A stretch of 64,000 nucleotides of DNA from UBA699 sp050261915 (GTDB taxonomy: Bacteria; Bacillota; Clostridia; Clostridiales; Clostridiaceae), in contig JBLNDT010000048.1 of assembly GCA_050261915.1 (NCBI GenBank), forward strand, positions 37,896-101,895, given 5' to 3'. Below, piece after piece: positions 1-7,831 of the stretch. Numbering within the stretch: position 1 is the first letter of the stretch; the number at the start of each line of letters is the position of its first letter. Made by a program: the position numbers and the translations under genes. The notes below the pieces were generated by a model that saw nothing but the letters and a program-made list of their open reading frames with translations, made no database searches and had not been told where the DNA came from.

Positions 1-348
1 CCCCCGCAAATTGCTTCTACTGATATTGTGTCGTTAACAGGTAATCTTATTGAAAATTCTTTAGATGCTGTAAGCAGTGACGGAACCGGGGAAATATATA
101 TAAAGATTGTCCAGCATAAAGATTGGCTTGAAATAAAGATAAAAGATAATGGACCTGGAATTAAAGAAGAAAATCGAGATAAAATTTATGAACAGGGCTT
201 TACTACTAAAGAAGGACAGAGAGGCCAGGGCATGTATATTGTTAAGAAAATTGTGGAAGATGCCGGTGGAACCATTGATTTTAAATCAGAGCATGGAGTA
301 CTTTGGGATATAAATATCCCTATGACAAGGGGTGAAAAACTTGATTGA
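1..348 (+). CDS. Sensor histidine kinase, CitA/DcuS type, C-terminal part
   Basis: The reading frame is open from the first base, so the gene starts upstream of the window. The visible ~115 residues are a GHKL ATPase domain: N box NLIENSLDA, G1 box DNGPGI, and a glycine-rich lid GQRGQGMYIVKKIV. The TDIVSLTGNLIENSLDAV style of N box is typical of the CitA/DcuS/MalK kinases that sense carboxylates. The sensor and dimerisation domains are not visible, so the ligand cannot be said. The stop overlaps the start of the partner response regulator, indicating translational coupling in one operon. Confidence 0.9.
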   Translation, partial: PPQIASTDIVSLTGNLIENSLDAVSSDGTGEIYIKIVQHKDWLEIKIKDNGPGIKEENRDKIYEQGFTTKEGQRGQGMYIVKKIVEDAGGTIDFKSEHGVLWDINIPMTRGEKLD

Positions 349-1015
349 AGTTATGATAATTGAAGATGACCCAATGGTAAGAGAGATTAATTCAAAGTTC
401 TTAAATAAGATCAGTGGATTCAGCCTTTTAAAAGCCGCTGGTAATCTTACCGAGGCAAAAAAATATATGCTCCTTAGAAAACCAGACTTAATACTTCTTG
501 ATGTTTTTCTTCCAAAGGAAAATGGTATAGATTTTTTAAAATGGCTTCGAAATGAAGAAATTGATGTGGATGTAATATTAATCACCGCTGATAAAACCTC
601 GGAAAGAGTTCAGGAGGCATTTAGATATGGTGCAGTGGATTACCTGATAAAACCCTTCACTTTTGAACGCTTTAAAGAAGCTCTGATGCAATTTAAGGAA
701 AGGCATTATGAATTTAAAAAAGGAAATGAACTTGAACAGACTGATTTGGACAAATTAATATCAACTGCTGCTGCGGTTCAGGAAAATGAAAGCCTTGCCA
801 AGGGTCTTAATAAATATACTTATAGATCCATATGGGAAGAAATTCAGCGAAGAGGTTTTGAATACTTTACAGCAGAAGAATTGTCAGAAGAACTAAAGAT
901 AGCCAGAGTAACTGTTAGAAGATATTTGGAGTACATGGAAAAGGAAGGCTTACTAGACAAACTTGTTGAATATGGGAAAGTAGGCAGACCCCAGCATAAA
1001 TTCAGAAAGTTATAA
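341..1015 (+). CDS. Response regulator, CitB/DpiA/DcuR type
   Basis: Receives phosphate from the kinase encoded just upstream and acts as a DNA-binding transcription regulator. The N-terminal receiver domain has the acidic pair IIEDDP, the phospho-acceptor Asp in LLDVFLP (about residue 54) and the conserved Lys in LIKPF (about 104). The C-terminus (about 165-224) is a winged-helix domain, YFTAEELSEELKIARVTVRR, of the CitB type. I prefer the TTG start at 341, which has AAGGGGTG 7-8 bases before it; the in-frame GTG at 332 lies inside that ribosome site. It overlaps the kinase stop by 8 bases. No carboxylate transporter follows, so the target genes are unknown. Confidence 0.9.
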   Translation: MIEVMIIEDDPMVREINSKFLNKISGFSLLKAAGNLTEAKKYMLLRKPDLILLDVFLPKENGIDFLKWLRNEEIDVDVILITADKTSERVQEAFRYGAVDYLIKPFTFERFKEALMQFKERHYEFKKGNELEQTDLDKLISTAAAVQENESLAKGLNKYTYRSIWEEIQRRGFEYFTAEELSEELKIARVTVRRYLEYMEKEGLLDKLVEYGKVGRPQHKFRKL

Positions 1016-1056
1016 ATCAATGCTATCTTCCTGATTACAAGAAAGGTTGTGAATAA

Positions 1057-2310
1057 ATGTCCCACATTTCTAATAAAGATGCTTATAAAAAATTGGAGGA
1101 TAGAATAAATAGATTTCCACAAGGTGCCCCTCCCTCTGAAACATTATATAAAATACTTAGTATGCTTTTTACAGAAAAAGAAGCCGAACTGGTTGCAATG
1201 CTCCCAATAAAGCCCTTTACTGTTAAAACAGCCAGCCATATATGGAAAATGAATGAAGCTCAGGCTGAAAATATCCTACAAAATCTCGCATCAAAGGCAA
1301 TACTCCTTGATATAGACTATGACGGGAAAAAGGAATATTGTCTTCCTCCTCCAATGGTAGGATTTTTTGAATTTTCTCTTATGAGAACTAGAAACGATAT
1401 AGATCAAAAGACTTTATCAGAGCTCTACTTTCAATATTTAAATGTAGAGGAAGATTTTATTAAAGATCTGTTTCTTGGGACTGAAACTAAGTTTGGAAAA
1501 GTTTTTGTACAAGAAGGTGTGCTATCAAGGGAAAATCAACTTGAAATAATGGATTATGACAGGGCGAGCAATGTAATTAAAGATGCTAGGTTTATTACTG
1601 TAAGCATGTGCTTTTGCAGACACAAGATGGAACATTTGGGAGAGCAGTGTGATGCCCCAATGGAAACTTGCCTAACCCTTGGCAGCAGTGCATATACTCT
1701 AAGCAAGCATGGATACGGGAGAGCAATTGATGCAGTGGAGGCCATGGAAATACTGCATAACTCCTATGAGCATAATCTGGTTCAATGTGGTGAAAACGTA
1801 AGGAACGGCCCTGCTTTCCTTTGCAACTGCTGCGGATGCTGCTGTGAAGGTATGCAGGCCATAAAAAAATTTGGATACCTGAACCCCATACAAACCACAG
1901 CGTTTCTCCCTGATGTGAAGGAAGAAAACTGTATTGGCTGTGGAAAATGTGCTAAGGTATGCCCCATAGATGCCATGAAAGTAGATCCAATAACAAAAAA
2001 AGCTGAATGTGATGAAGGTATTTGTCTAGGCTGCGGTGTATGTATAAGAAATTGCCATAAAAAGTGTATTTCTCTCAAACATAGAAAGAAGGAAATTATA
2101 ACTCCTGTAAACACTACCCATAGAATTGTGCTTCAGGCAATAGACAAGGGAAAGCTTTCAGAACTAATATTCGACAATAAGGCTTTATACAGCCACAGAG
2201 CCATGGCAGCAGTATTGTCATCCATATTAAAGCTTCCACCAGTTAAAAAGGCAATGGCAAGCAAACAGATGAAATCTGTTTATCTAGACAAGATATTAGA
2301 AGGCAAATAA
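1057..2310 (+). CDS. Multi-cluster 4Fe-4S ferredoxin-type protein
   Basis: Cytoplasmic Fe-S protein of 417 residues, probable electron carrier or oxidoreductase subunit; substrate unknown. The N-terminal ~100 residues look like a small winged-helix-like segment (TVKTASHIWKMNEAQAENIL). A middle region carries C185, C187, C198 and C205, then a dense cluster CNCCGCCCEG (256-263). The C-terminus has two ferredoxin motifs, CIGCGKCAKVCP (292-303) and CLGCGVCIRNC (323-333), so at least two [4Fe-4S] clusters. ATG 1057 follows GAAAGG by 10 bases. It lies 41 bases after the response regulator and may share its transcript. Similar proteins are common in clostridia but I cannot name a function. Confidence 0.8.
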   Translation: MSHISNKDAYKKLEDRINRFPQGAPPSETLYKILSMLFTEKEAELVAMLPIKPFTVKTASHIWKMNEAQAENILQNLASKAILLDIDYDGKKEYCLPPPMVGFFEFSLMRTRNDIDQKTLSELYFQYLNVEEDFIKDLFLGTETKFGKVFVQEGVLSRENQLEIMDYDRASNVIKDARFITVSMCFCRHKMEHLGEQCDAPMETCLTLGSSAYTLSKHGYGRAIDAVEAMEILHNSYEHNLVQCGENVRNGPAFLCNCCGCCCEGMQAIKKFGYLNPIQTTAFLPDVKEENCIGCGKCAKVCPIDAMKVDPITKKAECDEGICLGCGVCIRNCHKKCISLKHRKKEIITPVNTTHRIVLQAIDKGKLSELIFDNKALYSHRAMAAVLSSILKLPPVKKAMASKQMKSVYLDKILEGK

Positions 2311-2333
2311 CAGGCGTAAAGCCTGTTATTTTT
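2309..2333. terminator. Intrinsic terminator between convergent genes
   Basis: Seven-base stem AACAGGC/GCCTGTT with loop GTAAA, followed by ATTTTTAATT on the plus strand. It begins in the stop codon of the Fe-S gene and overlaps the end of the convergent LysR gene. Confidence 0.8.
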
Positions 2334-3225
2334 AATTAAATTTATATCTATCCTTGCAAAAATCAAAAAATGCCTTTGCTGCAGGAGTCAGTGTCCGTTT
2401 TGTGCTTACTGCAAGATAAAAACATCTTTTCATTTCCACATTTTGTATTCTGCTTATTCTTATAAGTCCCATGGAAGCATAATCCTTGCACACCTCACTT
2501 GAAACCACCGATATCCCTATGCCTTCCTTTACAAACTGCATTAGAGTATCAATGCTGTTTACTTCGCAGGAAATGTTTAAACGCCCAAGTTCAATATTAT
2601 TATCACTTAAAATATCTTCAAAGGCTTTCCGGGTATCAGAATTTTTCTCTCTCATAATAAAATTATTTTCCACCAAAATGTTCATAGACACTTCCTTTGG
2701 GAAATTATATGATACGGGAGATATAACAAGGAGCTCGTCCAAAATAAGCTTATGGCAGTTTATTTTTTCATCATTTACGGTAGTACCTACAATTCCAATT
2801 TCCTCCTCAAATTTTGATATTTTCTCTAAAATCTTTTCAGTATTCTGCTCGCTTATAGAAAAAACAACCTCTGGATATAATGAATTGAAGTCTGCTAATA
2901 AACCTGGCAGCACAATATTACAAGGAGTGATGCCGGCTCCTATATGAAGTTTCCCTGCTACATTATCATTAAAAGAGGAAATATCCGCAACTGCCTTGTC
3001 TCTTGCCTCCACCATGTCCCTTGCAAAGTTAAGAAATGATTCACCTGCAGAAGTTAATACTACCTCTCTTGAGTTTCTATCAAAGAGCTGCACCTTAAGT
3101 TCCTTTTCAAGCTTTGCAATATAAGAGCTTATAGTGGGCTGGGAGGTTGAACTTTCTGCTCCTGCTTTTGAAAAATTTTTATACTTTGCTACATTAAGAA
3201 ATGCTTCTAATCGATTAAAATCCAT
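2332..3225 (-). CDS. LysR family transcriptional regulator
   Basis: DNA-binding regulator with an N-terminal LysR helix-turn-helix (MDFNRLEAFLNVAKYKNFSK, then SSTSQPTISSYIAKLEKEL) and a C-terminal substrate-binding-like effector domain from about residue 90. Length (297) is normal for the family. Three in-frame ATGs lie close together. I chose the third, at 3225, because GAGG sits 6 bases before it and LysR proteins usually begin just before this helix. The sequence resembles the CysL/YeiE-like clostridial group, but the regulated genes are not evident: it is convergent with the Fe-S gene and 218 bases from the next gene. Confidence 0.85.
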   Translation of the reverse strand: MDFNRLEAFLNVAKYKNFSKAGAESSTSQPTISSYIAKLEKELKVQLFDRNSREVVLTSAGESFLNFARDMVEARDKAVADISSFNDNVAGKLHIGAGITPCNIVLPGLLADFNSLYPEVVFSISEQNTEKILEKISKFEEEIGIVGTTVNDEKINCHKLILDELLVISPVSYNFPKEVSMNILVENNFIMREKNSDTRKAFEDILSDNNIELGRLNISCEVNSIDTLMQFVKEGIGISVVSSEVCKDYASMGLIRISRIQNVEMKRCFYLAVSTKRTLTPAAKAFFDFCKDRYKFN

Positions 3226-3344
3226 CTTCATCCTCATTATAATTTTTTTTTATAGTTATTATAACATAATCTTATGGTTTTTTGTGGAATATTTATAATA
3301 ATAATGCTCCTTACTTTTCCTATTTGTTCTATTTATACTTTTTG

Positions 3345-3392
3345 TATAAAAAATAAGAGCAGCGCTACCCTACGGGATAGAATCACTGCTCA
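3345..3392 (-). terminator. Intrinsic terminator for the 3444-3815 gene
   Basis: On the minus strand GAGCAG...CTGCTC encloses an inner stem CTATCCC/GGGTAG, followed by TTATTTTTT. It lies just downstream of the minus-strand gene. Confidence 0.85.
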
Positions 3393-3443
3393 TTACATAT
3401 TTATTACTCAATTTTAATTAACACACCCTTTTGAAATTATTGC

Positions 3444-3815
3444 CTAGCCCTTATGCAAGGTTGCAAATATAACTTCTCCTGAGCCAGTACTTGTACCATA
3501 GGAAAGCTCCATATCAGATATAGCAATCGGAGTCCAGTCATTATTATGGAGATATATTCCATACATTTTCTTAACAGGTATTCCAGCTTTCTTAATATCT
3601 GTGCTTTGACGTATGATTATGCTCCCTTTAGAGGTTAAGGTTTCGGATAGTTTTGTTCTTAACATCTTCTCATGGGATTCATCTTCACCAATTTTCCCAT
3701 TCTTAGAAAAGTTAAACTGCCAGCTGTTTTTGTCATCATCCATAAGGGTAATTATCTTTTCACCCTCTAAGGCTTCTATTACCTGAATCAATTCTTCTAC
3801 TACATTGTTAATCAT
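3444..3815 (-). CDS. Conserved hypothetical protein, 123 aa
   Basis: Small soluble protein with no recognised domain, no signal peptide and no membrane segment. It starts with an acidic helix (VVEELIQVIEALEGEK) and the rest reads as mixed beta strands. The ORF is well supported: AAAGGAGAA lies 5-6 bases before ATG 3815, a strong terminator follows its stop, and it is flanked by non-coding DNA on both sides. Single-gene transcription unit. Function unknown. Confidence 0.75.
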   Translation of the reverse strand: MINNVVEELIQVIEALEGEKIITLMDDDKNSWQFNFSKNGKIGEDESHEKMLRTKLSETLTSKGSIIIRQSTDIKKAGIPVKKMYGIYLHNNDWTPIAISDMELSYGTSTGSGEVIFATLHKG

Positions 3816-4051
3816 AAATATTCTCCTTTCATAATGGACTATTTAATTTATGAGTTAGCATTGAAATGGAAGTACCTCCTTCGCCTTAAATGTATAATTT
3901 TCTTATATTATACCATCATTTTAACAATATGTAACCATAAATATACAATTATAATGTAAGACATTATTGTCACTATACGCCACATTTGTCACAGAATTAA
4001 ACAAGATTGTTTCTGAAAACTCTTGAAAACGAGTACATTTTCTTATGAAAA

Positions 4052-4079
4052 TTGTTTGGTATGAAAATTGCTATATAAT
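4052..4079 (+). promoter_or_regulatory. SigA-type promoter for the 4112 gene
   Basis: TTGTTT at 4052-4057, 16-base spacer, consensus TATAAT at 4074-4079; the ATG is 33 bases further. The stretch 3816-4051 upstream is AT-rich and shows no ORF that I can support. Confidence 0.6.
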
Positions 4080-4111
4080 ATTTCATAATTAAATTTAGGA
4101 GGGTTATCTAC

Positions 4112-4384
4112 ATGGAGTCATTTGTTATTAATAACAACGGAAAAGAAGGAACTGTTAAAATTGGTGAAGTAAAAAGCAATTCTTACGGAAACATTAAAAT
4201 GGTTGAAATCATTGAATTAATAGTAGAAGATGTTATGAAGGTAAAAAATGCACTTGCTTATATAGCTTTTGGTCATGATGAAAAAGAAAAGGAAGTTAAG
4301 CAGAAATTCATGAAATTGGAAAATGACGGTCCAACACTTGAAATCACAGATCCAAGTTTTATCAGCTTTTTACAAGAAGCTTAA
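4112..4384 (+). CDS. Small hypothetical protein, 90 aa
   Basis: Unrecognised 90-residue soluble protein with alternating charged and hydrophobic segments and no Cys or membrane helix. Support for a real gene: TATAAT promoter at 4074, strong AGGAGGG ribosome site 8 bases before ATG 4112, and a terminator at 4447. It stands alone between two minus-strand genes. Function unknown. Confidence 0.75.
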   Translation: MESFVINNNGKEGTVKIGEVKSNSYGNIKMVEIIELIVEDVMKVKNALAYIAFGHDEKEKEVKQKFMKLENDGPTLEITDPSFISFLQEA

Positions 4385-4446
4385 TATAAAATATAACTGC
4401 ATTTATCAATATGTTTATACTACACACTTACTCTCGCTTATTATTT

Positions 4447-4474
4447 GCCGCTTAAAAGCGGCTCCTTTTTTCTT
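4447..4474 (+). terminator. Intrinsic terminator after the 4112 gene
   Basis: GCCGC-TTAAAA-GCGGC hairpin followed by TCCTTTTTTCTT on the plus strand, about 60 bases beyond the stop. Confidence 0.8.
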
Positions 4475-4480
4475 CAAAAT

Positions 4481-4509
4481 AAAAGGCTCTGTGAAAACAG
4501 AGCCTTTTT
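4481..4509. terminator. Bidirectional terminator after the SASP-like gene
   Basis: Perfect 11-base stem AAAAGGCTCTG/CAGAGCCTTTT with loop TGAAAA. The A and T flanks make it work in both directions; on the minus strand it sits 3 bases after the stop of the 4512-4754 gene. Confidence 0.9.
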
Positions 4510-4511
4510 GC

Positions 4512-4754
4512 TTATGCCATTCCAGTATTTCCTTTTTTCATTGCTGATTCCTGGTTCAATTTCTTTGCCTCTTCCACTCCAGGATCTGATGACATTCCTG
4601 TACCGCCTGTCATTCCTGTACCGCCTGTCATTGCTGTTCCACTAGTCATACCTGTATTCCCGCTTTTCATTGCTGATTCCCGATTCAATTTTTTTGCTTC
4701 CTCTATTCCTGGATCTGATGATGGATTATTCATACCTGCATTTTTATTATTCAT
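4512..4754 (-). CDS. Gamma-type SASP-like repeat protein
   Basis: Eighty-residue low-complexity protein rich in Asn, Gly, Met, Ser and Thr, with no Trp or Cys. Two near-identical units, SSDPGIEEAKKLNRESAMKS and SSDPGVEEAKKLNQESAMKK, each followed by GNTGM, flank a short MTGGTG tandem repeat. The EEAKKLNQESA core lines up with the AQQVRKQNQQSA repeat of Bacillus gamma small acid-soluble spore proteins, which are amino-acid stores in the spore core. That assignment is inference from repeat architecture and composition. AAAGGAGGA lies 6-7 bases before ATG 4754. A forespore (sigma G) promoter would be expected but I could not identify one with confidence. Confidence 0.6.
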   Translation of the reverse strand: MNNKNAGMNNPSSDPGIEEAKKLNRESAMKSGNTGMTSGTAMTGGTGMTGGTGMSSDPGVEEAKKLNQESAMKKGNTGMA

Positions 4755-4919
4755 AAGTATCCTCCTTTGAATCTTTATTTTACTGAAAATCAGTACCTAA
4801 TTATCATTCTCTAAAACAGATGAAAATATTTTGGTAATTATTACTAAAATTAATGTCTTAAGTAAATGAGTTATCACATAAAATGCTATGTGGACTTATT
4901 TATTTAAGGAGTGGATGCT

Positions 4920-6311
4920 ATGGAAGAGAAAAAAGGAAAACAAACTTCAATAATATTTAAAAAGGCCAAATTTGTTTTATTAGCTTCATTTTACTATTTT
5001 TTTGCCTTATATTTACAAGGGTCAGAGTTTTTCACAAATCATTTTTATCCTGGAACAGAAATAAATTCTATAAGTGTAGGCTGTAAATCACCTTCTGCGG
5101 CAAAAGAAAAAATTGACTCTGCTCTTACAGACTATACAATTACCTTTAATGGAAGAAACGATGAATCGCAAAGTATTAAGGGAAGTGATATTAACTTAAA
5201 GCTGCAGGATGAAAAAGAATTTACAAAGCTTAAGGATAGGCAGAATATGTCCAGCTGGGTATGCGGCCTTTTTAATATGGAGCTAATTAAAGATGATACA
5301 AAAACAGTATTTGATGAAAAAAAATTAAAAGAAAAAATAGATAATCTTACCTTTTTTAAAAATACAATTGAACCTAAAAATCCTGAATTTAAATATACTG
5401 ACACTGGATATGTGATTTTAAATGAAATCCAGGGAACTAAGATTGATAAGAACAGTTTGTACCTTAAAACAGTTGATTCAATTCTAAAAGGTGAAGCAGA
5501 AATAAATATTGAAGCAGCTGGTTGTTATATAAAACCTCAATATACAGCAGAATCAAAAAAAGTTACAGACACAAGGGATACTTTAAATAAATATGTATCC
5601 TCAAAAATTAACTATACCTTCGGAAATTCCAGTGAAGCTTTGGACGGAAATATAATCAACAAGTGGCTTTCAGTAAATGATAATTTAGAAATTGTTGTTG
5701 ATCGAAATAAAGTTAATTCTTTCTTAGACATGCTATCAACTAAATATAATACTGCAGGTAAAACAAGACATTTTAAGACCTCCAGCGGAAGTTACCTGGA
5801 TATAGGGGGTGGTGATTATGGCTTTGTTATTAATAAAGATAAGGAATCAGAAAATATAATTACTGCTGTAAAAGATGGAAAAACTCTTATAAAAGAACCT
5901 GAGTACAGTAATACCGGCCTTTTTCGTGGTGAAAATGATATAGGAAGCACTTATGTTGAAATTGATTTAAACAGGCAGCATATGTGGTTTTACAAAAATG
6001 GATCCCTTTTAGTACAAGGAGGTGTGGTTACCGGGAATATATCAAACCACACCGGCACCCCTAGGGGCATATACAGCTTAAAGTATAAAATGCGAAATGC
6101 GGTACTTAAAGGTCCCGGGTATGAGGCTCCCGTGAATTACTGGATGCCCTTTAACGGAGGCATAGGAATTCATGATGCCTCCTGGCGTGGTGAATTTGGT
6201 GGAAATATATATATCTACAACGGCTCCCACGGCTGTGTAAATACATCTTATTCTGTTGCCCAGGCAATATTTAATAATATAGATGCTAATACACCTGTTG
6301 TATGCTACTAA
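4920..6311 (+). CDS. Membrane-anchored L,D-transpeptidase (YkuD) with peptidoglycan-binding region
   Basis: Cell-wall cross-linking enzyme predicted to make 3-3 (L,D) peptide links. An N-terminal Lys-rich segment is followed by one membrane helix (about 17-35, FVLLASFYYFFALYL), placing the rest outside the cell. Residues about 45-310 look like the PG4/VanW-type region found in clostridial YkuD proteins. The C-terminal ~120 residues are the YkuD domain, with the conserved His in GIGIHDASW and the catalytic Cys in SHGCVN (about C439). ATG 4920 is preferred over GTG 4911 because AAGGAG is 8 bases upstream of it. Monocistronic, ending at a strong terminator. Confidence 0.88.
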   Translation: MEEKKGKQTSIIFKKAKFVLLASFYYFFALYLQGSEFFTNHFYPGTEINSISVGCKSPSAAKEKIDSALTDYTITFNGRNDESQSIKGSDINLKLQDEKEFTKLKDRQNMSSWVCGLFNMELIKDDTKTVFDEKKLKEKIDNLTFFKNTIEPKNPEFKYTDTGYVILNEIQGTKIDKNSLYLKTVDSILKGEAEINIEAAGCYIKPQYTAESKKVTDTRDTLNKYVSSKINYTFGNSSEALDGNIINKWLSVNDNLEIVVDRNKVNSFLDMLSTKYNTAGKTRHFKTSSGSYLDIGGGDYGFVINKDKESENIITAVKDGKTLIKEPEYSNTGLFRGENDIGSTYVEIDLNRQHMWFYKNGSLLVQGGVVTGNISNHTGTPRGIYSLKYKMRNAVLKGPGYEAPVNYWMPFNGGIGIHDASWRGEFGGNIYIYNGSHGCVNTSYSVAQAIFNNIDANTPVVCY

Positions 6312-6350
6312 AAAAAAGGCTTCTGAAACTTAAAGTTCAGAAGCCTTTTT
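6312..6350. terminator. Bidirectional terminator between convergent genes
   Basis: Long stem GGCTTCTGAA/TTCAGAAGCC flanked by A-run and T-run, directly between the stops of the L,D-transpeptidase and GyrI-like genes. Confidence 0.9.
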
Positions 6351-6800
6351 TTATTTAACCGGAACGTACACATCAAATTCTCCATTATTCATAAATCTTT
6401 CATCATATAGTTCAAACTGAGGCCTAAAATCTAATTCATACCCTGATTCATGAAGCCACTTGGAGTAAATGCTGTTGTAAAACTCCCCTAAATCTTTAAT
6501 TGCTCCCTTATAGGTATAAACAACGTACTTTCCTGAAGGCACAACCTTTGTTTCCATGCCTTCAGGAACATCGATAAAATTGTCTACCTCTGCACAAGCA
6601 GTATAATGAAATCTTCCCTCTTTATCAGGCATATCCTCACATATTCCAAAGCATTGCATTGAAGCACTTTTACCTTTTATGCCTTCCCACTGCTTATTAA
6701 ATACATCCCATAACTTTGGAATTTCTCCGTTACTATTGTTCCCAAAATAAGTTAATCCTACAGCTTTAAACTCATTGATATTTAATATTTTACCTTCCAT
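6351..6800 (-). CDS. GyrI-like small-molecule-binding domain protein
   Basis: Stand-alone effector-binding domain of the GyrI/BmrR/Rob-C fold (149 aa). The pattern of a divided beta hairpin with G(K)YVVYTYKG and a terminal strand EFDVYVPVK is typical, and FHYTACAEVDN with the VPEGMETKVVPSGKY turn matches the family. Such proteins bind hydrophobic or cationic small molecules, alone or beside a transcription regulator. The neighbour 7828-6857 is a regulator on the same strand but is separated by a weak hairpin, so a functional link is only suggested. Ribosome site AAGGAGGAG before ATG 6800. Confidence 0.8.
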   Translation of the reverse strand: MEGKILNINEFKAVGLTYFGNNSNGEIPKLWDVFNKQWEGIKGKSASMQCFGICEDMPDKEGRFHYTACAEVDNFIDVPEGMETKVVPSGKYVVYTYKGAIKDLGEFYNSIYSKWLHESGYELDFRPQFELYDERFMNNGEFDVYVPVK

Positions 6801-6837
6801 TACATCTCCTCCTTCATGATTTATAATTTAATTATAC

Positions 6838-6870
6838 AAAAGAATCCCTGACAATATTATGTCAAGGATT
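6838..6870 (-). terminator. Probable terminator at the end of the WYL-regulator operon
   Basis: On the minus strand AATCCTTGACA and TGTCAGGGATT form an 11-base stem with one G-U pair, followed by CTTTTGTATAATT. The 5' arm overlaps the last codons of the WYL regulator. The U-tail is short, so termination may be partial. Confidence 0.5.
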
Positions 6871-7828
6871 TATATAAAGCTAAAATTTTATTTGTTTTTT
6901 CAATAATAAATTTTCTAAGTATTAATGGCTCTAATACCTCTATTTTGTGGCTTAATGGGAAAATAACACTGCATGCAGTTTCAAAACTTATCATATCCAC
7001 ATCACAAATCTGGTAATCTCCCGTTTTTATAGATGAGCATATATTAAATCCCTTTAGGACCATGTAGCTTTCATCCTGAAGCTTTATCTTAACAATATAT
7101 CCCTTGTATTCTTTATTCTCAGGCTTTAAAACAAACTGTTCCTTACTGCTCTCCCAAAACCTTTCCAAGGAAAACCCTTCAGGTATTATAAAGCCTTCCT
7201 CTAATACCTGAACACTTTCAAGTCTGCTGCATTTAAATATCCTTGTTTCATTCTTTGATTCACAAAAAGCAGCCATATACCACTGATCATTCTTTACTAC
7301 CACACCATAGGGTCTTAATATTCTTTCTGATGCTTCTCCCAGATATTTCTTATAATAAACTTTAATCTTTTTCAAGTTCATCACTGAATCTTTAATTATA
7401 TCAATATATTTATTTTCAGACCTTTTTCCAAACCATGGATCCGAATCAACAAAAAATCTTTCTTTTGCCTTTACAATTTTTTCCCTGTTTTCTTTTGAAA
7501 GACCACTTTCAAGCTTTGATATTATATTATGAAGCTGCTTTGATGCTTCACTATTTTTTTCGGACTTTACTCCCATCCCTTGAAGGAGCAGATTCAAAAC
7601 ATCCAATTTCCCAAGGTTATTTGAATTTATCTTAAAGTTTTCCATAAAGGAATAACCGCCCCTTGGCCCGGATATAGATACTATGGGTATCCCTGCTTCA
7701 CACAGTATATCAATATCCCTGTAAATTGTCCTTTCTGAAGTTTCAAGAATTTCGGCAAGTTTACCTGCACTTATTGTTCCTGTTGAATCAAGCAGCATTA
7801 TTATTCCTAAAAGCCTGTGAAGCCTCAT
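6857..7828 (-). CDS. YafY-type transcriptional regulator, HTH plus WYL domain
   Basis: DNA-binding regulator of 323 residues. Residues 1-55 form an HTH_11 winged helix (ISAGKLAEILETSERTIYRDI) followed by the GIPIVSISGPRGGYS wing. The middle and C-terminal parts are a WYL domain (LRPYGVVVKNDQWYMAAFCE at about 165-185) and a WYL C-terminal extension, thought to sense a ligand. ATG 7828 follows TAGGAGTG and is 3 bases after the stop of the kinase gene, so it is the last gene of the nucleoside hydrolase/ABC operon and may regulate it. Confidence 0.88.
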   Translation of the reverse strand: MRLHRLLGIIMLLDSTGTISAGKLAEILETSERTIYRDIDILCEAGIPIVSISGPRGGYSFMENFKINSNNLGKLDVLNLLLQGMGVKSEKNSEASKQLHNIISKLESGLSKENREKIVKAKERFFVDSDPWFGKRSENKYIDIIKDSVMNLKKIKVYYKKYLGEASERILRPYGVVVKNDQWYMAAFCESKNETRIFKCSRLESVQVLEEGFIIPEGFSLERFWESSKEQFVLKPENKEYKGYIVKIKLQDESYMVLKGFNICSSIKTGDYQICDVDMISFETACSVIFPLSHKIEVLEPLILRKFIIEKTNKILALYKSLT

Positions 7829-7831
7829 AAC

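Noticed and set aside
4590..4640. CRISPR-like short tandem repeats
   Set aside because: They are 18-bp in-frame repeats coding for MTGGTG within one protein; no spacers.
4323..4645. Two overlapping plus-strand ORFs after the 4112 gene
   Set aside because: They run across two terminators and antisense to the SASP-like gene, with no ribosome sites.
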